Source: [Eubacterium] yurii subsp. margaretiae ATCC 43715
GTDB lineage: Bacteria > Bacillota > Clostridia > Peptostreptococcales > Filifactoraceae
Assembly: GCA_000146855.1 (NCBI GenBank)
Contig: GL405246.1
Span: 941,661 to 1,005,660 of the forward strand
DNA: 64,000 nucleotides
Reading direction: 5' to 3'
The notes under the pieces are model-generated. The model had not been told where the DNA came from, searched no databases, and saw only the letters and a program-made list of their open reading frames with translations. Position 1 is the stretch's first letter, and every line of letters begins with the position of its first letter. The translations under genes were made by a program, and so were the position numbers. This document shows positions 26,528 through 35,531 of this stretch, piece by piece.

Positions 26528-27898
26528 ATGCAAAAAGAATATTTAAAATTAGAAAAAATAGAAGGTCCGCTCATAGTCCTCAAAGGTGTTGATGACGTAA
26601 GCTATGATGAAATGGCGGATATTAAGATAGAAGGCGAAGAAAATAGAAGAGCCAAGGTAGTCAGAATTCAAAATGACAGGATTATAGCTCAGGTATTTGA
26701 AGGTACGAGCGGTATATCTACAAATAACGTAGCTGTCAGCTTTACAGGAAGACCGCTTGAAATCTCGCTTTCAAAAGATATTTTGGGTAGGACTTTCAAC
26801 GGACTTGGAGAGCCTATAGATGGTAGTGATCCTATAATATCTGAAAAGAAATATAATGTAAATGGCAGACCTATGAACCCTGTTGCAAGAAAATACCCAA
26901 GAGACTATTTGGAAACAGGTATTTCTGCAATTGACAGCTTGACAACACTTATAAGAGGTCAAAAATTGCCTATATTTTCTTCAAACGGTTTGACTCACAA
27001 TCAACTTGCAGCACAGATAGTAAGGCAGTCAAAGTTGAAAGACTCTGATGAAAAATTTGCCATAGTATTTGCAGGCATGGGAATAAAACACGACGACTAC
27101 GATTTTTTTATGAATGCCTTTGAAGAATCAGGAGCACTTTCAAGAGTTGTATCATATATAAATTTGGCAGATGCACCTATAGTTGAGAGAATATCAACTC
27201 CAAGAACTGCACTTACTGCAGCAGAATATCTAGCCTTTGAAGAAGGTATGCACATCCTTGTCGTAATGACAGATATTACCAGCTATGCTGAGGCACTAAG
27301 AGAAATATCTTCAGCAAGAGAAGAAGTGCCAAGCAGAAAGGGATATCCTGGATATCTGTACTCAGATTTGTCGACACTGTATGAGCGTGCAGGAATGGTA
27401 AAGGGCAAAAACGGTTCTATTACTTTGATACCTATACTTACCATGCCAAATGATGACATAACTCATCCAATACCTGACCTTACAGGCTTTATCACTGAAG
27501 GGCAGATAGTACTTTCTAGAGATTTGTTCCAAAGAAATATATATCCTGCAATAAATATTTTGCCGTCATTGTCAAGACTTATGAAAGACGGTATAGGCAC
27601 AGGTCATACAAGGGAAGACCACGATCAGGTACAGTCACAACTTTTTGCATTATATTCAAGAGTTATAGAAGTGCGTTCACTTTCTCAGATAATCGGTGAA
27701 GATGACCTTACACCTATAGATAAGATTTATATGCAGTTTGGTAGAGATTTTGAAGAGCATTTCCTCTCTCAAAAATTTGATGAGGCAAGAACTATAGAAA
27801 GCTCTCTTGACATAGCCTGGGAACTGTTTAAAATTTTCCCTAAAATTGAGCTTGACAGATTGGAGAGTAAGTATATAGAAAAATACGGAAGGTGGTAA
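26528..27898 (+). CDS. ntpB: V/A-type ATPase subunit B
   Basis: 456 residues from ATG 26528; GGAGGT lies 4 bases upstream and overlaps an in-frame GTG at 26522, which is therefore unlikely. It carries [20 protein letters not shown], the degenerate nucleotide site [39 protein letters not shown] and [20 protein letters not shown], all typical of the regulatory B subunit. It alternates with A in the hexamer. Confidence 0.95.
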   Translation: MQKEYLKLEKIEGPLIVLKGVDDVSYDEMADIKIEGEENRRAKVVRIQNDRIIAQVFEGTSGISTNNVAVSFTGRPLEISLSKDILGRTFNGLGEPIDGSDPIISEKKYNVNGRPMNPVARKYPRDYLETGISAIDSLTTLIRGQKLPIFSSNGLTHNQLAAQIVRQSKLKDSDEKFAIVFAGMGIKHDDYDFFMNAFEESGALSRVVSYINLADAPIVERISTPRTALTAAEYLAFEEGMHILVVMTDITSYAEALREISSAREEVPSRKGYPGYLYSDLSTLYERAGMVKGKNGSITLIPILTMPNDDITHPIPDLTGFITEGQIVLSRDLFQRNIYPAINILPSLSRLMKDGIGTGHTREDHDQVQSQLFALYSRVIEVRSLSQIIGEDDLTPIDKIYMQFGRDFEEHFLSQKFDEARTIESSLDIAWELFKIFPKIELDRLESKYIEKYGRW

Positions 27899-27900
27899 AA

Positions 27901-28515
27901 ATGATACAAAATATAGCACCTACAAAGTCCAATCTCTTAAGAACAAAGGATAATTTGAACTTATCCAGGACAGGATATAATCTTATAGATAAGAAAAGAA
28001 CAGTATTGATTAAGGAAATGATGCAACAAATTGAAAAGGCGAAGGAAATACAATCTGACGTAAAAGAACTGTTTGAAAAAGCTTATAATGTACTGCAAGA
28101 GGCCAATATAACTATGGGAGTAAGGCAGGTACAGGATATTGCACTTTCTATAGACAAGGCAGAACATTTCGACATAACTTACAAGTCAATAATGGGGCTT
28201 GATGTTCCCTCAGTTAATTATGAAAAAAAGGTACTAAGACCGCATTACAGTATGTATATGACAGGTGAGGCCATAGATGAGGCTATAATGATATTTCAAA
28301 AGATAAAGAGGCTGACATATCGTCTTGCTGAAACTGAAAATACTGTGTATAAGCTGTCTATAGAGATTAAGAAGAACCAAAAAAGGGCAAATGCACTTGA
28401 AAAAATGCAGATACCTAATTTGGAAGAAACTGTAAAATATATTTCTGAGTCATTGGAAGAAAAGGAAAGAGAAGATTTCTACAGACTTAAGAAGATTAAG
28501 AAAAGAAAAGCATAA
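27901..28515 (+). CDS. ntpD: V/A-type ATPase subunit D
   Basis: 204 residues from ATG 27901 behind GGAAGGTGG, a site contained in the last codons of subunit B. The start APTKSNLLRTKDNLNLSRTG and the long helical ends are diagnostic of D, the central rotor shaft; the C-terminus RVNALEKM-like region reads KRANALEKMQIPNLEETVKY. It closes the operon, 28 bp or so before a strong terminator. Confidence 0.92.
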   Translation: MIQNIAPTKSNLLRTKDNLNLSRTGYNLIDKKRTVLIKEMMQQIEKAKEIQSDVKELFEKAYNVLQEANITMGVRQVQDIALSIDKAEHFDITYKSIMGLDVPSVNYEKKVLRPHYSMYMTGEAIDEAIMIFQKIKRLTYRLAETENTVYKLSIEIKKNQKRANALEKMQIPNLEETVKYISESLEEKEREDFYRLKKIKKRKA

Positions 28516-28553
28516 AGTAAAAGATAGACTTATAAATATTTTATTTAAAAAAG

Positions 28554-28587
28554 CAGACAAAACTTTGAAAGTTGAGTCTGTTTTTTT
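28554..28587 (+). terminator. Terminator of the V-ATPase operon
   Basis: CAGAC pairs GTCTG and AACTT pairs AAGTT with a small internal loop, followed by seven T. Confidence 0.8.
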
Positions 28588-28608
28588 ATGAAAATGAAAG
28601 TCTAAACA

Positions 28609-28637
28609 TTGACACAAGGGTAAAGTTGATATACAAT
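28609..28637 (+). promoter_or_regulatory. Promoter of the small membrane protein gene
   Basis: TTGACA (28609-28614), 17 bases, TACAAT (28632-28637), 48 bases before the start codon. Confidence 0.7.
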
Positions 28638-28684
28638 ATTATTAAAATAGAAGATTAATTTTAAAGAAATGGAGGTTAATACTT

Positions 28685-28972
28685 ATGCTAATATGGATTA
28701 TAGTATTCTTTTGCATTGCACTTATTTCTCTCATAGTTCTAAGAAGTTTTTCTGATGAAAGAGATAGGGAATTAAAAGACGAGTATGGTGAGAGTATATA
28801 TTATGGAAGACATCACAGCAAATTTTATTGTTTATTAGAAGATTACGCTTATCGTATTGTAGCAGGTATCATCTCTGTTATAATAATAGGAGCAATATTT
28901 GCACCGTTTTTCTATGCAACTACTTTAAGATATCAGGAATATAATAAAGCTTATGAAAGGTTAAATAAATAA
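28685..28972 (+). CDS. Small two-helix membrane protein
   Basis: 95 residues. The N-terminal helix (about 2-19, LIWIIVFFCIALISLIVL) is followed by a charged segment SDERDRELKDEYGESIYYG and a second helix (about 60-80, IVAGIISVIIIGAIFAPFF). It has its own promoter, GGAGG binding site and terminator, so it is a real monocistronic gene. No family recognised. Confidence 0.7.
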   Translation: MLIWIIVFFCIALISLIVLRSFSDERDRELKDEYGESIYYGRHHSKFYCLLEDYAYRIVAGIISVIIIGAIFAPFFYATTLRYQEYNKAYERLNK

Positions 28973-28988
28973 TGTGGTATAATTTTAC

Positions 28989-29028
28989 AAGATGACTGAA
29001 TTATATAGTTAATCAGTCATCTTTTTTT
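28989..29028 (+). terminator. Terminator of the small membrane protein gene
   Basis: Perfect stem AAGATGACTG / CAGTCATCTT followed by a run of seven T. Confidence 0.85.
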
Positions 29029-29314
29029 GAATAATTTTTATTAAATTAATCTATTTAAAGTTGACTTTAATTACATCAAATATAATACATAACAAGTATT
29101 GAAACTCTTTATTTTAGCAAAATTAAAAGACATAGTTCAATACATAGAGTTTTAAATATCAAATATTTTTTAATATCTGATAAATAGTAAATGATTTTGA
29201 ATTTTTGCTTTAGGAGAAATGAATTTTCTTGTGAAAACTTATATATTTATTCTAATGCAAAGAGGAAATGTCATTGCTATAAATAATATTTAATTATCAA
29301 TTTAGGAGGAAAGC

Positions 29315-29593
29315 ATGGAATACAAACAATCAGGTAGTTTTTTAAAAAGCGGATTGATGACAGCCTTGGCTTTTACCATATTATCATCACCCTTTGCTCT
29401 GTCAAATCATTCTCTAAGCTTTGAAAAAGCAAAAATTGGCACTACAAATAAGGTTGTGGAAAAAATTGATGAAACATTTAATAGAAAATTAGAAGGAAAA
29501 CAAAATAATTTTGACAGTGCATACTATGGTGTTATAAAAATAGAAGATAAAAAAGAAAAATATGAGGATAAGAATAGTGAAGATAAAGTATGA
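29315..29593 (+). CDS. Small exported protein
   Basis: 92 residues, preceded by TAGGAGGAAAGC. An N-terminal hydrophobic segment (SGLMTALAFTILSSPFALS, about 12-30) looks like a signal peptide or anchor. The rest is hydrophilic and strongly charged, ending KKEKYEDKNSEDKV. No cysteine lipobox. It lies between terminators and is monocistronic. Function unknown; could be a short secreted or surface-retained peptide. The 286 bp before it hold only weak promoter-like sequence (TTGACT near 29056). Confidence 0.55.
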   Translation: MEYKQSGSFLKSGLMTALAFTILSSPFALSNHSLSFEKAKIGTTNKVVEKIDETFNRKLEGKQNNFDSAYYGVIKIEDKKEKYEDKNSEDKV

Positions 29594-29653
29594 TAGTTGA
29601 AATTAGCATAAATATGACAGTACGAAAATAACATAGATTAGACCCACAATGTC

Positions 29654-29689
29654 AAAAAACCCGAGTTATACATCAGACTCGGGTTTTTT
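29654..29689. terminator. Terminator after the small exported protein, usable in both directions
   Basis: 13-bp perfect stem AAAAAACCCGAGT / ACTCGGGTTTTTT with a 10-base loop. Confidence 0.9.
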
Positions 29690-29812
29690 GCAGTATTTGA
29701 TTGGAAATAGCACCTTAGATATAAACATCTAAAAATAATAAATAATTGAAAATTTATTTTATATTTTGATGTTAACATCTAAAAAATTTATTCTAATTTA
29801 AGTTAGAGTTAA

Positions 29813-30502
29813 TTATTTAGATTTATATGGAACAACTTCAGATATAACATTCGTAAGGCTCTTAGAATCAACCTGATAATGTCCCGTTTTTAATTTATTT
29901 ACAGTTAAGGTAATAGTTCTTGAGTCTTGAAGATTTATTGGTTTTTTGCTGATTTCAAAGAATTTTTCCAGACTTTTGTTCGTAAGTTTCTTATTAAGTT
30001 CAGTCTCAGTACCTTTTAGTTTACCGGATTTATAATCATTATTCATTTCAGTAAGTATTTTATTAAATTCTTCTTCAAATTCAATCATTGTGTTTAAAGG
30101 TTGTAATTCTACTGAAACTTTTATAACATTGTCTTTCTTTTCTGACTTTACTACTTTATAGTTAGCATTGGCATAAATTCTGTTAAAAGCCTCAATAAGC
30201 TCAGGTTCTTTTTGCTTTCTAATTTCATCATCAAATCTAAAATAATTAAAGAAGTATTTTATTTCTCCTAAAATATCTTGTCTATGAGTTTCTTTTATAG
30301 TTTCAGCTGATCTTTTTTCTGACAAAACATCAAGGTATTTTTGAGTTACTGTACCCTTGAAAGTAATATCAAGTTCACCTTGTGCCAGTGTTCTTGATAG
30401 TTTTTCTGGATTGCTACCTCCATTTCCTGTAAGTTCAATTATTGCAAAAATTGCAAGTGCAACTACTAAGGAAATAAGTCTCCATAAAAGTCTTTTTTTC
30501 AT
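29813..30502 (-). CDS. Membrane-anchored protein of unknown function
   Basis: 229 residues, ATG 30502 with GGAGG upstream. Residues 1-24 are a signal anchor (MKKRLLWRLISLVVALAIFA), followed by a spacer and a soluble extracellular domain of about 190 residues. That domain is mixed alpha/beta with repeated Lys/Glu segments: DITFKGTVTQKYLDVLSEKR, YKVVKSEKKDNVIKVSVELQ, RTITLTVNKLKTGHYQVDSK. The overall plan resembles DUF5105-type lipoprotein domains but lacks a lipobox; the family is uncertain. Single gene, convergent with the small exported protein. Confidence 0.65.
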   Translation of the reverse strand: MKKRLLWRLISLVVALAIFAIIELTGNGGSNPEKLSRTLAQGELDITFKGTVTQKYLDVLSEKRSAETIKETHRQDILGEIKYFFNYFRFDDEIRKQKEPELIEAFNRIYANANYKVVKSEKKDNVIKVSVELQPLNTMIEFEEEFNKILTEMNNDYKSGKLKGTETELNKKLTNKSLEKFFEISKKPINLQDSRTITLTVNKLKTGHYQVDSKSLTNVISEVVPYKSK

Positions 30503-30988
30503 AAGTTCCTCCTTAAAATATTTAATAACTTAAATATTTTATCATAGAAAAAATCAAATAAAATATTATAATTATATTACAATTTGTATTAAAAGTAAGA
30601 AAAATACCATTAAAATTGCAAAAATAAATAAGTAAATTACATAATAATTAGTTATTTAATCATATATATCATTATTAAATATATGGAAATTCAAATTTTT
30701 ATCTATAATTTCATTTATAAAAATGTAGTGAAATATTTTACAATTATATTAAAAATGAAAGGGCGGACTTTATTTTATGATATAATTACAAAAAAGTTTT
30801 TAAAAGACCAGTATTAATTTATTATAAGTATTATTAAAGTATAAGTGTTGAAATTACAAGAATTTTCGATGAATTTAATTCTTAAAATACCTTATTATAC
30901 TAAGCACCATTTGTAAAAAATCTTATTTTAATAGTTATTGTCTGGGATTTATATTAATGAATTTGAATGATTTTAAGAGGTGAGAGTT
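30503..30988. other. Divergent 486 bp gap
   Basis: AT-rich spacer between the anchored protein and the first OmpA-like lipoprotein. A possible minus-strand promoter (TTTAAT 30588-30593, 17 bases, TATAAT 30565-30570) serves the anchored protein. For the plus strand I see no convincing -35/-10 pair; TTATACT near 30895 is the best -10 candidate. Confidence 0.35.
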
Positions 30989-32302
30989 ATGAAAAAGAAG
31001 GATGTCTTAGTCATACTTTTCTTGATTTTAAGTATGATAGTGATTTATGGTTGTTCCAACGATAAGGCTTCTACAGATACTAATGTAAAAGTCACTGATA
31101 ACAAAGAAGATAAGGATAAAGAAAATACTAAAGATAGTTCAAAAGATGAAAAGGTTAATGATGAGGATAAAGATAAAGAAGATAGTGAAGATGATATAGA
31201 GAATAAAAAGACTGAAAGCAGTGGAAGTGCAGATATTAAATTTGCCGTACCAGGTTATAAGGTAGGAGAGATACCGGCTATTGAAATGCCTGTATTACCG
31301 GATCTTTTGATTACTGAAAAACCGGAAGCAAAAATAAAGCTGGATATTACTAAGGATTTAGCATCTGTACCCGGAGTTACAGTTACTCCTGTAAAAATTG
31401 AAGACGGAACTATAGTAAGTGGTAATACAGTTGCACAAACAGGTTCAGGCGGAAGTGGTCAAATGACAAAGGCAAATAAGGTGGTACAAACTGACGGAAG
31501 TGGTGGAGGACAATATACAGATGGAAATATTAGAATCCAAAATGATGGTGATGGAAGCGGTCAGTATTTCAATAATAAGGCAGGTATAAGCCTTCAAGTT
31601 GATGGAAAAGGCGGAGGCCAATATAAGGATGAAAAAAATGGTATAGTCTTGCAAGTAAGTTCAGATGGTACAGGTCAGTATAAAGATGAAAAAAGAGATA
31701 TTTCAATTATGGTAACTTCTGAAGACTCTGCAACATACAATTATAAATCAGGAGAACTTATAATATCATATGAAGGTGATGGTGTAGGTTCATATATTAA
31801 TAAGGCTTTAAATTTAACTATATATAATGATGGTCAAGGTAAGGCAGATATAACTTTGAATGGAGAGTCAATTACTGTTGATGCTGAACCTTTGGAAAAT
31901 CCGGGTAGACTTCCAAAACTCAGTCCGGTTCCTGCTGTACCTCCTATTGAGGCAAATAGTATAATGATAAAACTTGACTCAGGTGTATTATTTGATGTTA
32001 ATAAATATAATATCAGAGCAGATGCAAATGATGTATTGATGAAACTTATAGACGTCTTAAAAAAGGGAAAAATACAAAAGTTTGAAATTTACGGTCATAC
32101 TGATTCAGATGATACTGACGAATATAATCAGGTATTGTCTGAAAACAGGGCAAACTCTGTAAAAGATTTTTTAGTTAAAAATGGAATAACAGCTGATATA
32201 ACGACTAAGGGATTTGGTGAAAAGAAACCTATAGCAACGAACTCAACTAAGGAAGGTAAGCAACTCAACAGAAGGGTAGAGATAATAATACCTACTATGT
32301 AA
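30989..32302 (+). CDS. Lipoprotein with Gly-Gln-Tyr repeats and OmpA-like domain, copy 1
   Basis: 437 residues from ATG 30989 (AGAGGTGAG 4-5 bases upstream overlaps an in-frame GTG). Lipobox IYGC, Cys22. Residues 23-80 are an acidic Lys/Asp/Glu linker that could cross the wall. Residues 84-145 form a conserved block (VPGYKVGEIPAIEMPVLPDL). About 151-298 hold eight units of 17-19 residues built on D-G-x-G-x-G-Q-Y followed by an alternating hydrophobic strand. Residues 325-437 are an OmpA-like domain: FDVNKY, GHTDSDDTDEYNQVLSENRA, GFGEKKPIATN, LNRRVEI. OmpA domains bind peptidoglycan; the repeats probably stack as a beta structure (inference). Twin gene follows. Confidence 0.8.
   Translation: MKKKDVLVILFLILSMIVIYGCSNDKASTDTNVKVTDNKEDKDKENTKDSSKDEKVNDEDKDKEDSEDDIENKKTESSGSADIKFAVPGYKVGEIPAIEMPVLPDLLITEKPEAKIKLDITKDLASVPGVTVTPVKIEDGTIVSGNTVAQTGSGGSGQMTKANKVVQTDGSGGGQYTDGNIRIQNDGDGSGQYFNNKAGISLQVDGKGGGQYKDEKNGIVLQVSSDGTGQYKDEKRDISIMVTSEDSATYNYKSGELIISYEGDGVGSYINKALNLTIYNDGQGKADITLNGESITVDAEPLENPGRLPKLSPVPAVPPIEANSIMIKLDSGVLFDVNKYNIRADANDVLMKLIDVLKKGKIQKFEIYGHTDSDDTDEYNQVLSENRANSVKDFLVKNGITADITTKGFGEKKPIATNSTKEGKQLNRRVEIIIPTM
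31439..31882 (+). repeat. Eight-unit DGxGxGQY repeat, copy 1
   Basis: Eight consecutive 17-19 residue units inside the lipoprotein. Units 2-5 keep GQY; later units drift to ATY, GSY and KAD. Each unit ends in a short alternating strand such as IRIQ, ISLQ, IVLQ, LIIS, LTIY. Confidence 0.75.
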
Positions 32303-32315
32303 TCTGAATAATTAT

Positions 32316-32345
32316 GCGATTGTGGATTTACCCGGTCGCTTTTTA
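32316..32345 (+). terminator. Terminator after OmpA-like lipoprotein copy 1
   Basis: GCGA...TCGC stem with an inner GG/CC pair, then TTTTT. The same hairpin occurs after copy 2. Confidence 0.65.
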
Positions 32346-32541
32346 TATATAAAATTATATTATTATAGATTGTCAATATTAAGTGTAAAACTTTGATAAA
32401 ATTACTTAAGAGTTGCACATGTATTGTAAAGCTAAAGCTTAAAAAATTAATGTTATCACACATATTTTTGATAGATTTTTTATAGAAATAACTTAGGTGT
32501 TTTTTATAATGAATTAGAATGAATTTTAAGAGGTGAGAGTT

Positions 32542-33840
32542 ATGAAAAGAAAGAATTTTTTAGTCATACTTTTTTTACTTTTAAGTATGATAGTAATTTA
32601 CGGTTGTTCAAATAATAAAGCTTCAACTGATTCTACAGATACAAATGTAAAAGTTTCAGATAATAAAGAAGATGAGGATAAAGAAAATACCAACAACAGT
32701 TCAGAAGGTGAAAATAAAGAAGATGGTGAAGAGGATACAGATGATAAAAAAATGAGTAGTGATACTGTTGATAGTAAATTTATTGTACCTGGTTATAAGG
32801 TAGGAGAGATACCTGCTATTGAGATGCCTGTATTGCCTGATCTTCTGATTACTGAGAAACCCGATGCTAAGTTTAAGATAGATGTAACAAAGGATTTGGC
32901 ATCAGTACCTGGAGTTACAGTTACTCCTGTAAAAATTGAAAATGGTTCCATAGTTAGTGGAGATACTGTTGCACAGACTGGCAAGGGTGGAAGCGGTCAA
33001 ATATCAAAAGGTAATAAAGTGCTTCAGACAGATGGAGACGGTAGCGGTCAATATTCAGATGAAAATATAGTAATACAAACTGATGGAAAAGGTGGTGGCC
33101 AGTACATTAACAATAAAACCGGAATAACTCTTCAAGCTGATAAAGACGGCAGCGGTCAATACAAGGATGAAAAAAATGATATAGTTTTGCAAGTTGATTC
33201 AGACGGCAGCGGGCAATATAGTGACGGTATTAGAAAAATATCTATTATGGTAGGTAAGGACGGTTCGGCAACATATAATTACAATACAGGAGAAGTTTTA
33301 ATAAGAAACCATGGAGACGGCACAGGTTCATATAGAAATGAAACTTTAAATATGATTATATATAATGAGGGTAAAGGAAAGGCTGATATACGTGTTAATG
33401 GAGAAAAAATTTTAGTCGATGCAGAGCCTTTGGAAAAAGCCGGTAAACTTCCGACACTGAGTCCTATTCCGGCGGTGCCACCTATAGAAGCAAATAGTGT
33501 AATGATAAAACTTGACTCAGGTGTACTTTTTGATGTTAACAAGTATGATATCAGGGAAGATGCAAATGATGTTTTGATGAAACTTATTGATGTGCTAAAA
33601 AAAGCAAAGGTGGAAAAATTTGAAATCTATGGACATACTGATTCAGATGATACTGATGAGTACAATCAGGTATTGTCTGAAAACAGGGCAAACTCTGTAA
33701 AAGATTTTTTAGTTAAAAATGGAATAACAGCTAACATAGCGACTAAGGGATTTGGTGAAAAGAAACCTATAGCAACGAACTCAACTAAGGAAGGTAAACA
33801 ACTCAACAGAAGAGTGGAAATAATAATACCTACTATGTAA
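32542..33840 (+). CDS. Lipoprotein with Gly-Gln-Tyr repeats and OmpA-like domain, copy 2
   Basis: 432 residues from ATG 32542, with the same leader sequence AGAGGTGAGAGTT as copy 1. Lipobox IYGC (Cys22), acidic linker to about residue 78, conserved VPGYKVGEIPAIEMP block, eight repeats at about 146-293, and an OmpA-like domain to the end. The acidic linker and individual repeats are diverged from copy 1, while the last 180 bases of the two genes are almost identical. It has its own terminator and probably its own promoter in the 240 bp between copies. Likely surface-exposed and cell wall-bound. Confidence 0.8.
   Translation: MKRKNFLVILFLLLSMIVIYGCSNNKASTDSTDTNVKVSDNKEDEDKENTNNSSEGENKEDGEEDTDDKKMSSDTVDSKFIVPGYKVGEIPAIEMPVLPDLLITEKPDAKFKIDVTKDLASVPGVTVTPVKIENGSIVSGDTVAQTGKGGSGQISKGNKVLQTDGDGSGQYSDENIVIQTDGKGGGQYINNKTGITLQADKDGSGQYKDEKNDIVLQVDSDGSGQYSDGIRKISIMVGKDGSATYNYNTGEVLIRNHGDGTGSYRNETLNMIIYNEGKGKADIRVNGEKILVDAEPLEKAGKLPTLSPIPAVPPIEANSVMIKLDSGVLFDVNKYDIREDANDVLMKLIDVLKKAKVEKFEIYGHTDSDDTDEYNQVLSENRANSVKDFLVKNGITANIATKGFGEKKPIATNSTKEGKQLNRRVEIIIPTM
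32977..33420 (+). repeat. Eight-unit DGxGxGQY repeat, copy 2
   Basis: Same eight-unit plan as copy 1. Units read TDGDGSGQYSDENIVIQ, TDGKGGGQY..., ADKDGSGQY..., VDSDGSGQY..., then degenerate SATY, GSY and KAD units. Confidence 0.75.
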
Positions 33841-33853
33841 TTTATATAATTAT

Positions 33854-33883
33854 GCGACTGCGGATTTACCCGGTCGCTTTTTT
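33854..33883 (+). terminator. Terminator after OmpA-like lipoprotein copy 2
   Basis: GCGAC / GTCGC stem with inner GG/CC pairs and six T. The rest of 33884-34091 is AT-rich without a supported feature. Confidence 0.7.
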
Positions 33884-34091
33884 ATACTATAATCTAATAA
33901 ATGATGCATTAAAAGTTTATTAATAAAAGAAATTTTAAAGAGTATCATTATTATGGAATTCATAGTTTAAATAGAGTTTAGGATTATATAGCAAACTTAT
34001 AAATAGAAGGATAATTAAAACAAGATGATTTAATAATATATTTAGCTTTTTTACGAAAAAATTATATCAGCAGATTCAAGTTATTAAAGTT

Positions 34092-34119
34092 TTACAAAAA
34101 TTTCAAAATAGAGTATAAT
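34092..34119 (+). promoter_or_regulatory. Promoter of the Nim-like/mutL transcript
   Basis: TTACAA (34092-34097), 16 bases, TATAAT (34114-34119). The ten-base direct repeat TTATTAAAGT sits on each side (34081-34090 and 34119-34128), a possible operator. Confidence 0.55.
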
Positions 34120-34220
34120 TATTAAAGTGTAAAATGTAAATATATTGCTAAAATATACTGTGATAAAAAAGCTGATAAAGAATTAAAAATGACAGTTTTA
34201 TATACAAAGCGGAGGATAAA

Positions 34221-34709
34221 ATGAAACAGCTTGAAATGAGAAGAAAAGATAGACAAAAAGATGAACAATTTGCCTTGGAAGTAGTGGATAGCTCTCAATT
34301 TGCCAATATATCCATGTATGATGGTAAAGAGCCTTACACTGTAGTTATTTCCCATGTAAGAAAGGGAGAGTCCATATATTTTCACTGTGCCAAGGCAGGC
34401 AGAAAGATAGATATACTTAAGGAAAATCCGAGGGTTTGTGTAAGCTTTGTTTCGCAAAATATACCGACTTATGAAACGGATAACTTTACTACCTTATTCA
34501 AATCAGCGATTTTCTATGGAAATGCTGTATTTGTTACTGATGAGGATGAGAAAAAAGATGCTCTTAAGATACTATGTGAAAAGTATCTTCCTGAATATAT
34601 GGAGAATTTTGATTCTGCAATGAAGAGAAGTTTTGCAGTTACACAAATAATAAGAATAGATTTTGAGTCTTTTTCAGCAAAAGAAAAAAGAGGAAAAGTA
34701 GGAGAATAA
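34221..34709 (+). CDS. Pyridoxamine 5'-phosphate oxidase-like flavoprotein (NimA family type)
   Basis: 162 residues. It begins MKQLEMRRKDRQ, typical of Nim-like proteins. The split beta-barrel carries FANISMYDGKEPYTVVISHV, IYFHCAKAGRKIDIL and NPRVCVSFV, the FMN-binding set. Such proteins bind FMN and some reduce 5-nitroimidazoles, but most members have unknown natural roles, so resistance cannot be inferred. RBS GGAGG. Its stop overlaps the next start (TAATG), implying a coupled operon with the Cof phosphatase and mutL. Confidence 0.8.
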   Translation: MKQLEMRRKDRQKDEQFALEVVDSSQFANISMYDGKEPYTVVISHVRKGESIYFHCAKAGRKIDILKENPRVCVSFVSQNIPTYETDNFTTLFKSAIFYGNAVFVTDEDEKKDALKILCEKYLPEYMENFDSAMKRSFAVTQIIRIDFESFSAKEKRGKVGE

Positions 34710-35527
34710 TGATAAAGTTAGTAGTTAGTGATTTGGATGGAACATTGCTTGACAGCAAGAGTGAGGTAAGTGAAATTACCGTAAATACGATTAAAAAATA
34801 TATAGACAAAGGCATTGAGTTCGCGTTTTGTACAGGTAGAGCCTTTGCTGAAATGGATCATATCTTGGAAAGTATACCATTTATAAGATATGCCATAACT
34901 GCAAATGGAGCATATTGCTTTGATACCTTCACTAAGGAAGAAATATACAAAACTTTGATGTATAAAAAAGATATAAAGAAAATTTATGATGCCTTAAAAG
35001 ATGAGGACTTACTCTTTGAAGCCTATATAGATGATAAAATATATTGTAATAAGAAATCTGACGCTGAAATTATAGAATATATACCTATAGAGTTTTTAAA
35101 CATGGTGAAAAAATCAAGAGTCTTGGTAGAAGATATGGAAAAGTTGATAGATGAACTTGACGAAAAAGACGGAGCTATTAAAATTCACATATTTTTCTCT
35201 ACAGTAACAGATAGAGATAAGGTATATCAAAGAATAAAAGATATGCCCTACGATATAATTTCTCAGAGTTTCAATGAGATAGAAGTAAATGCAAAAGATG
35301 TAAATAAGGGAAATGGAGTCCTTGCCCTTGCAAAAAAATTAGGTGTAAACAAGGAAGAAAGCATGGGATTTGGAGATAATTTCAACGACATCAGTATGAG
35401 AAACGGTGTAGGTACCTTGGTAGCTGTAGAAAATGCAGTTGAGCCTTTAAAGGAGATAGCGGATTACATTACAAAGACCAATACTGAAAACGGAGTGGCA
35501 TTTGGCTTGGATAAATTTTTAGGGTAG
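34709..35527 (+). CDS. Cof-type HAD-IIB phosphatase
   Basis: 272 residues. Motif I is VVSDLDGTLLDSK (nucleophile Asp8), motif II AFCTGRAF, and the C-terminal motif MGFGDNFNDISM is the Mg-binding GDNxND of Cof proteins; the cap domain covers about residues 85-190. Cof family enzymes dephosphorylate sugar phosphates and flavin or pyridoxal phosphates; proximity to an FMN-type protein makes a flavin or PLP phosphate attractive but unproven. 4 bp before mutL. Confidence 0.85.
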   Translation: MIKLVVSDLDGTLLDSKSEVSEITVNTIKKYIDKGIEFAFCTGRAFAEMDHILESIPFIRYAITANGAYCFDTFTKEEIYKTLMYKKDIKKIYDALKDEDLLFEAYIDDKIYCNKKSDAEIIEYIPIEFLNMVKKSRVLVEDMEKLIDELDEKDGAIKIHIFFSTVTDRDKVYQRIKDMPYDIISQSFNEIEVNAKDVNKGNGVLALAKKLGVNKEESMGFGDNFNDISMRNGVGTLVAVENAVEPLKEIADYITKTNTENGVAFGLDKFLG

Positions 35528-35531
35528 ACTT

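Noticed and set aside
29813..33840. Secretion system or diderm outer-membrane locus because of the OmpA-like domains
   Set aside because: No BamA, Lpt or TolC-type gene in the window; lipobox and linker fit a monoderm lipoprotein.
34221..34709. Nitroimidazole resistance gene
   Set aside because: The fold is Nim-like, but most such flavoproteins do not confer resistance and no insertion element promoter lies upstream.
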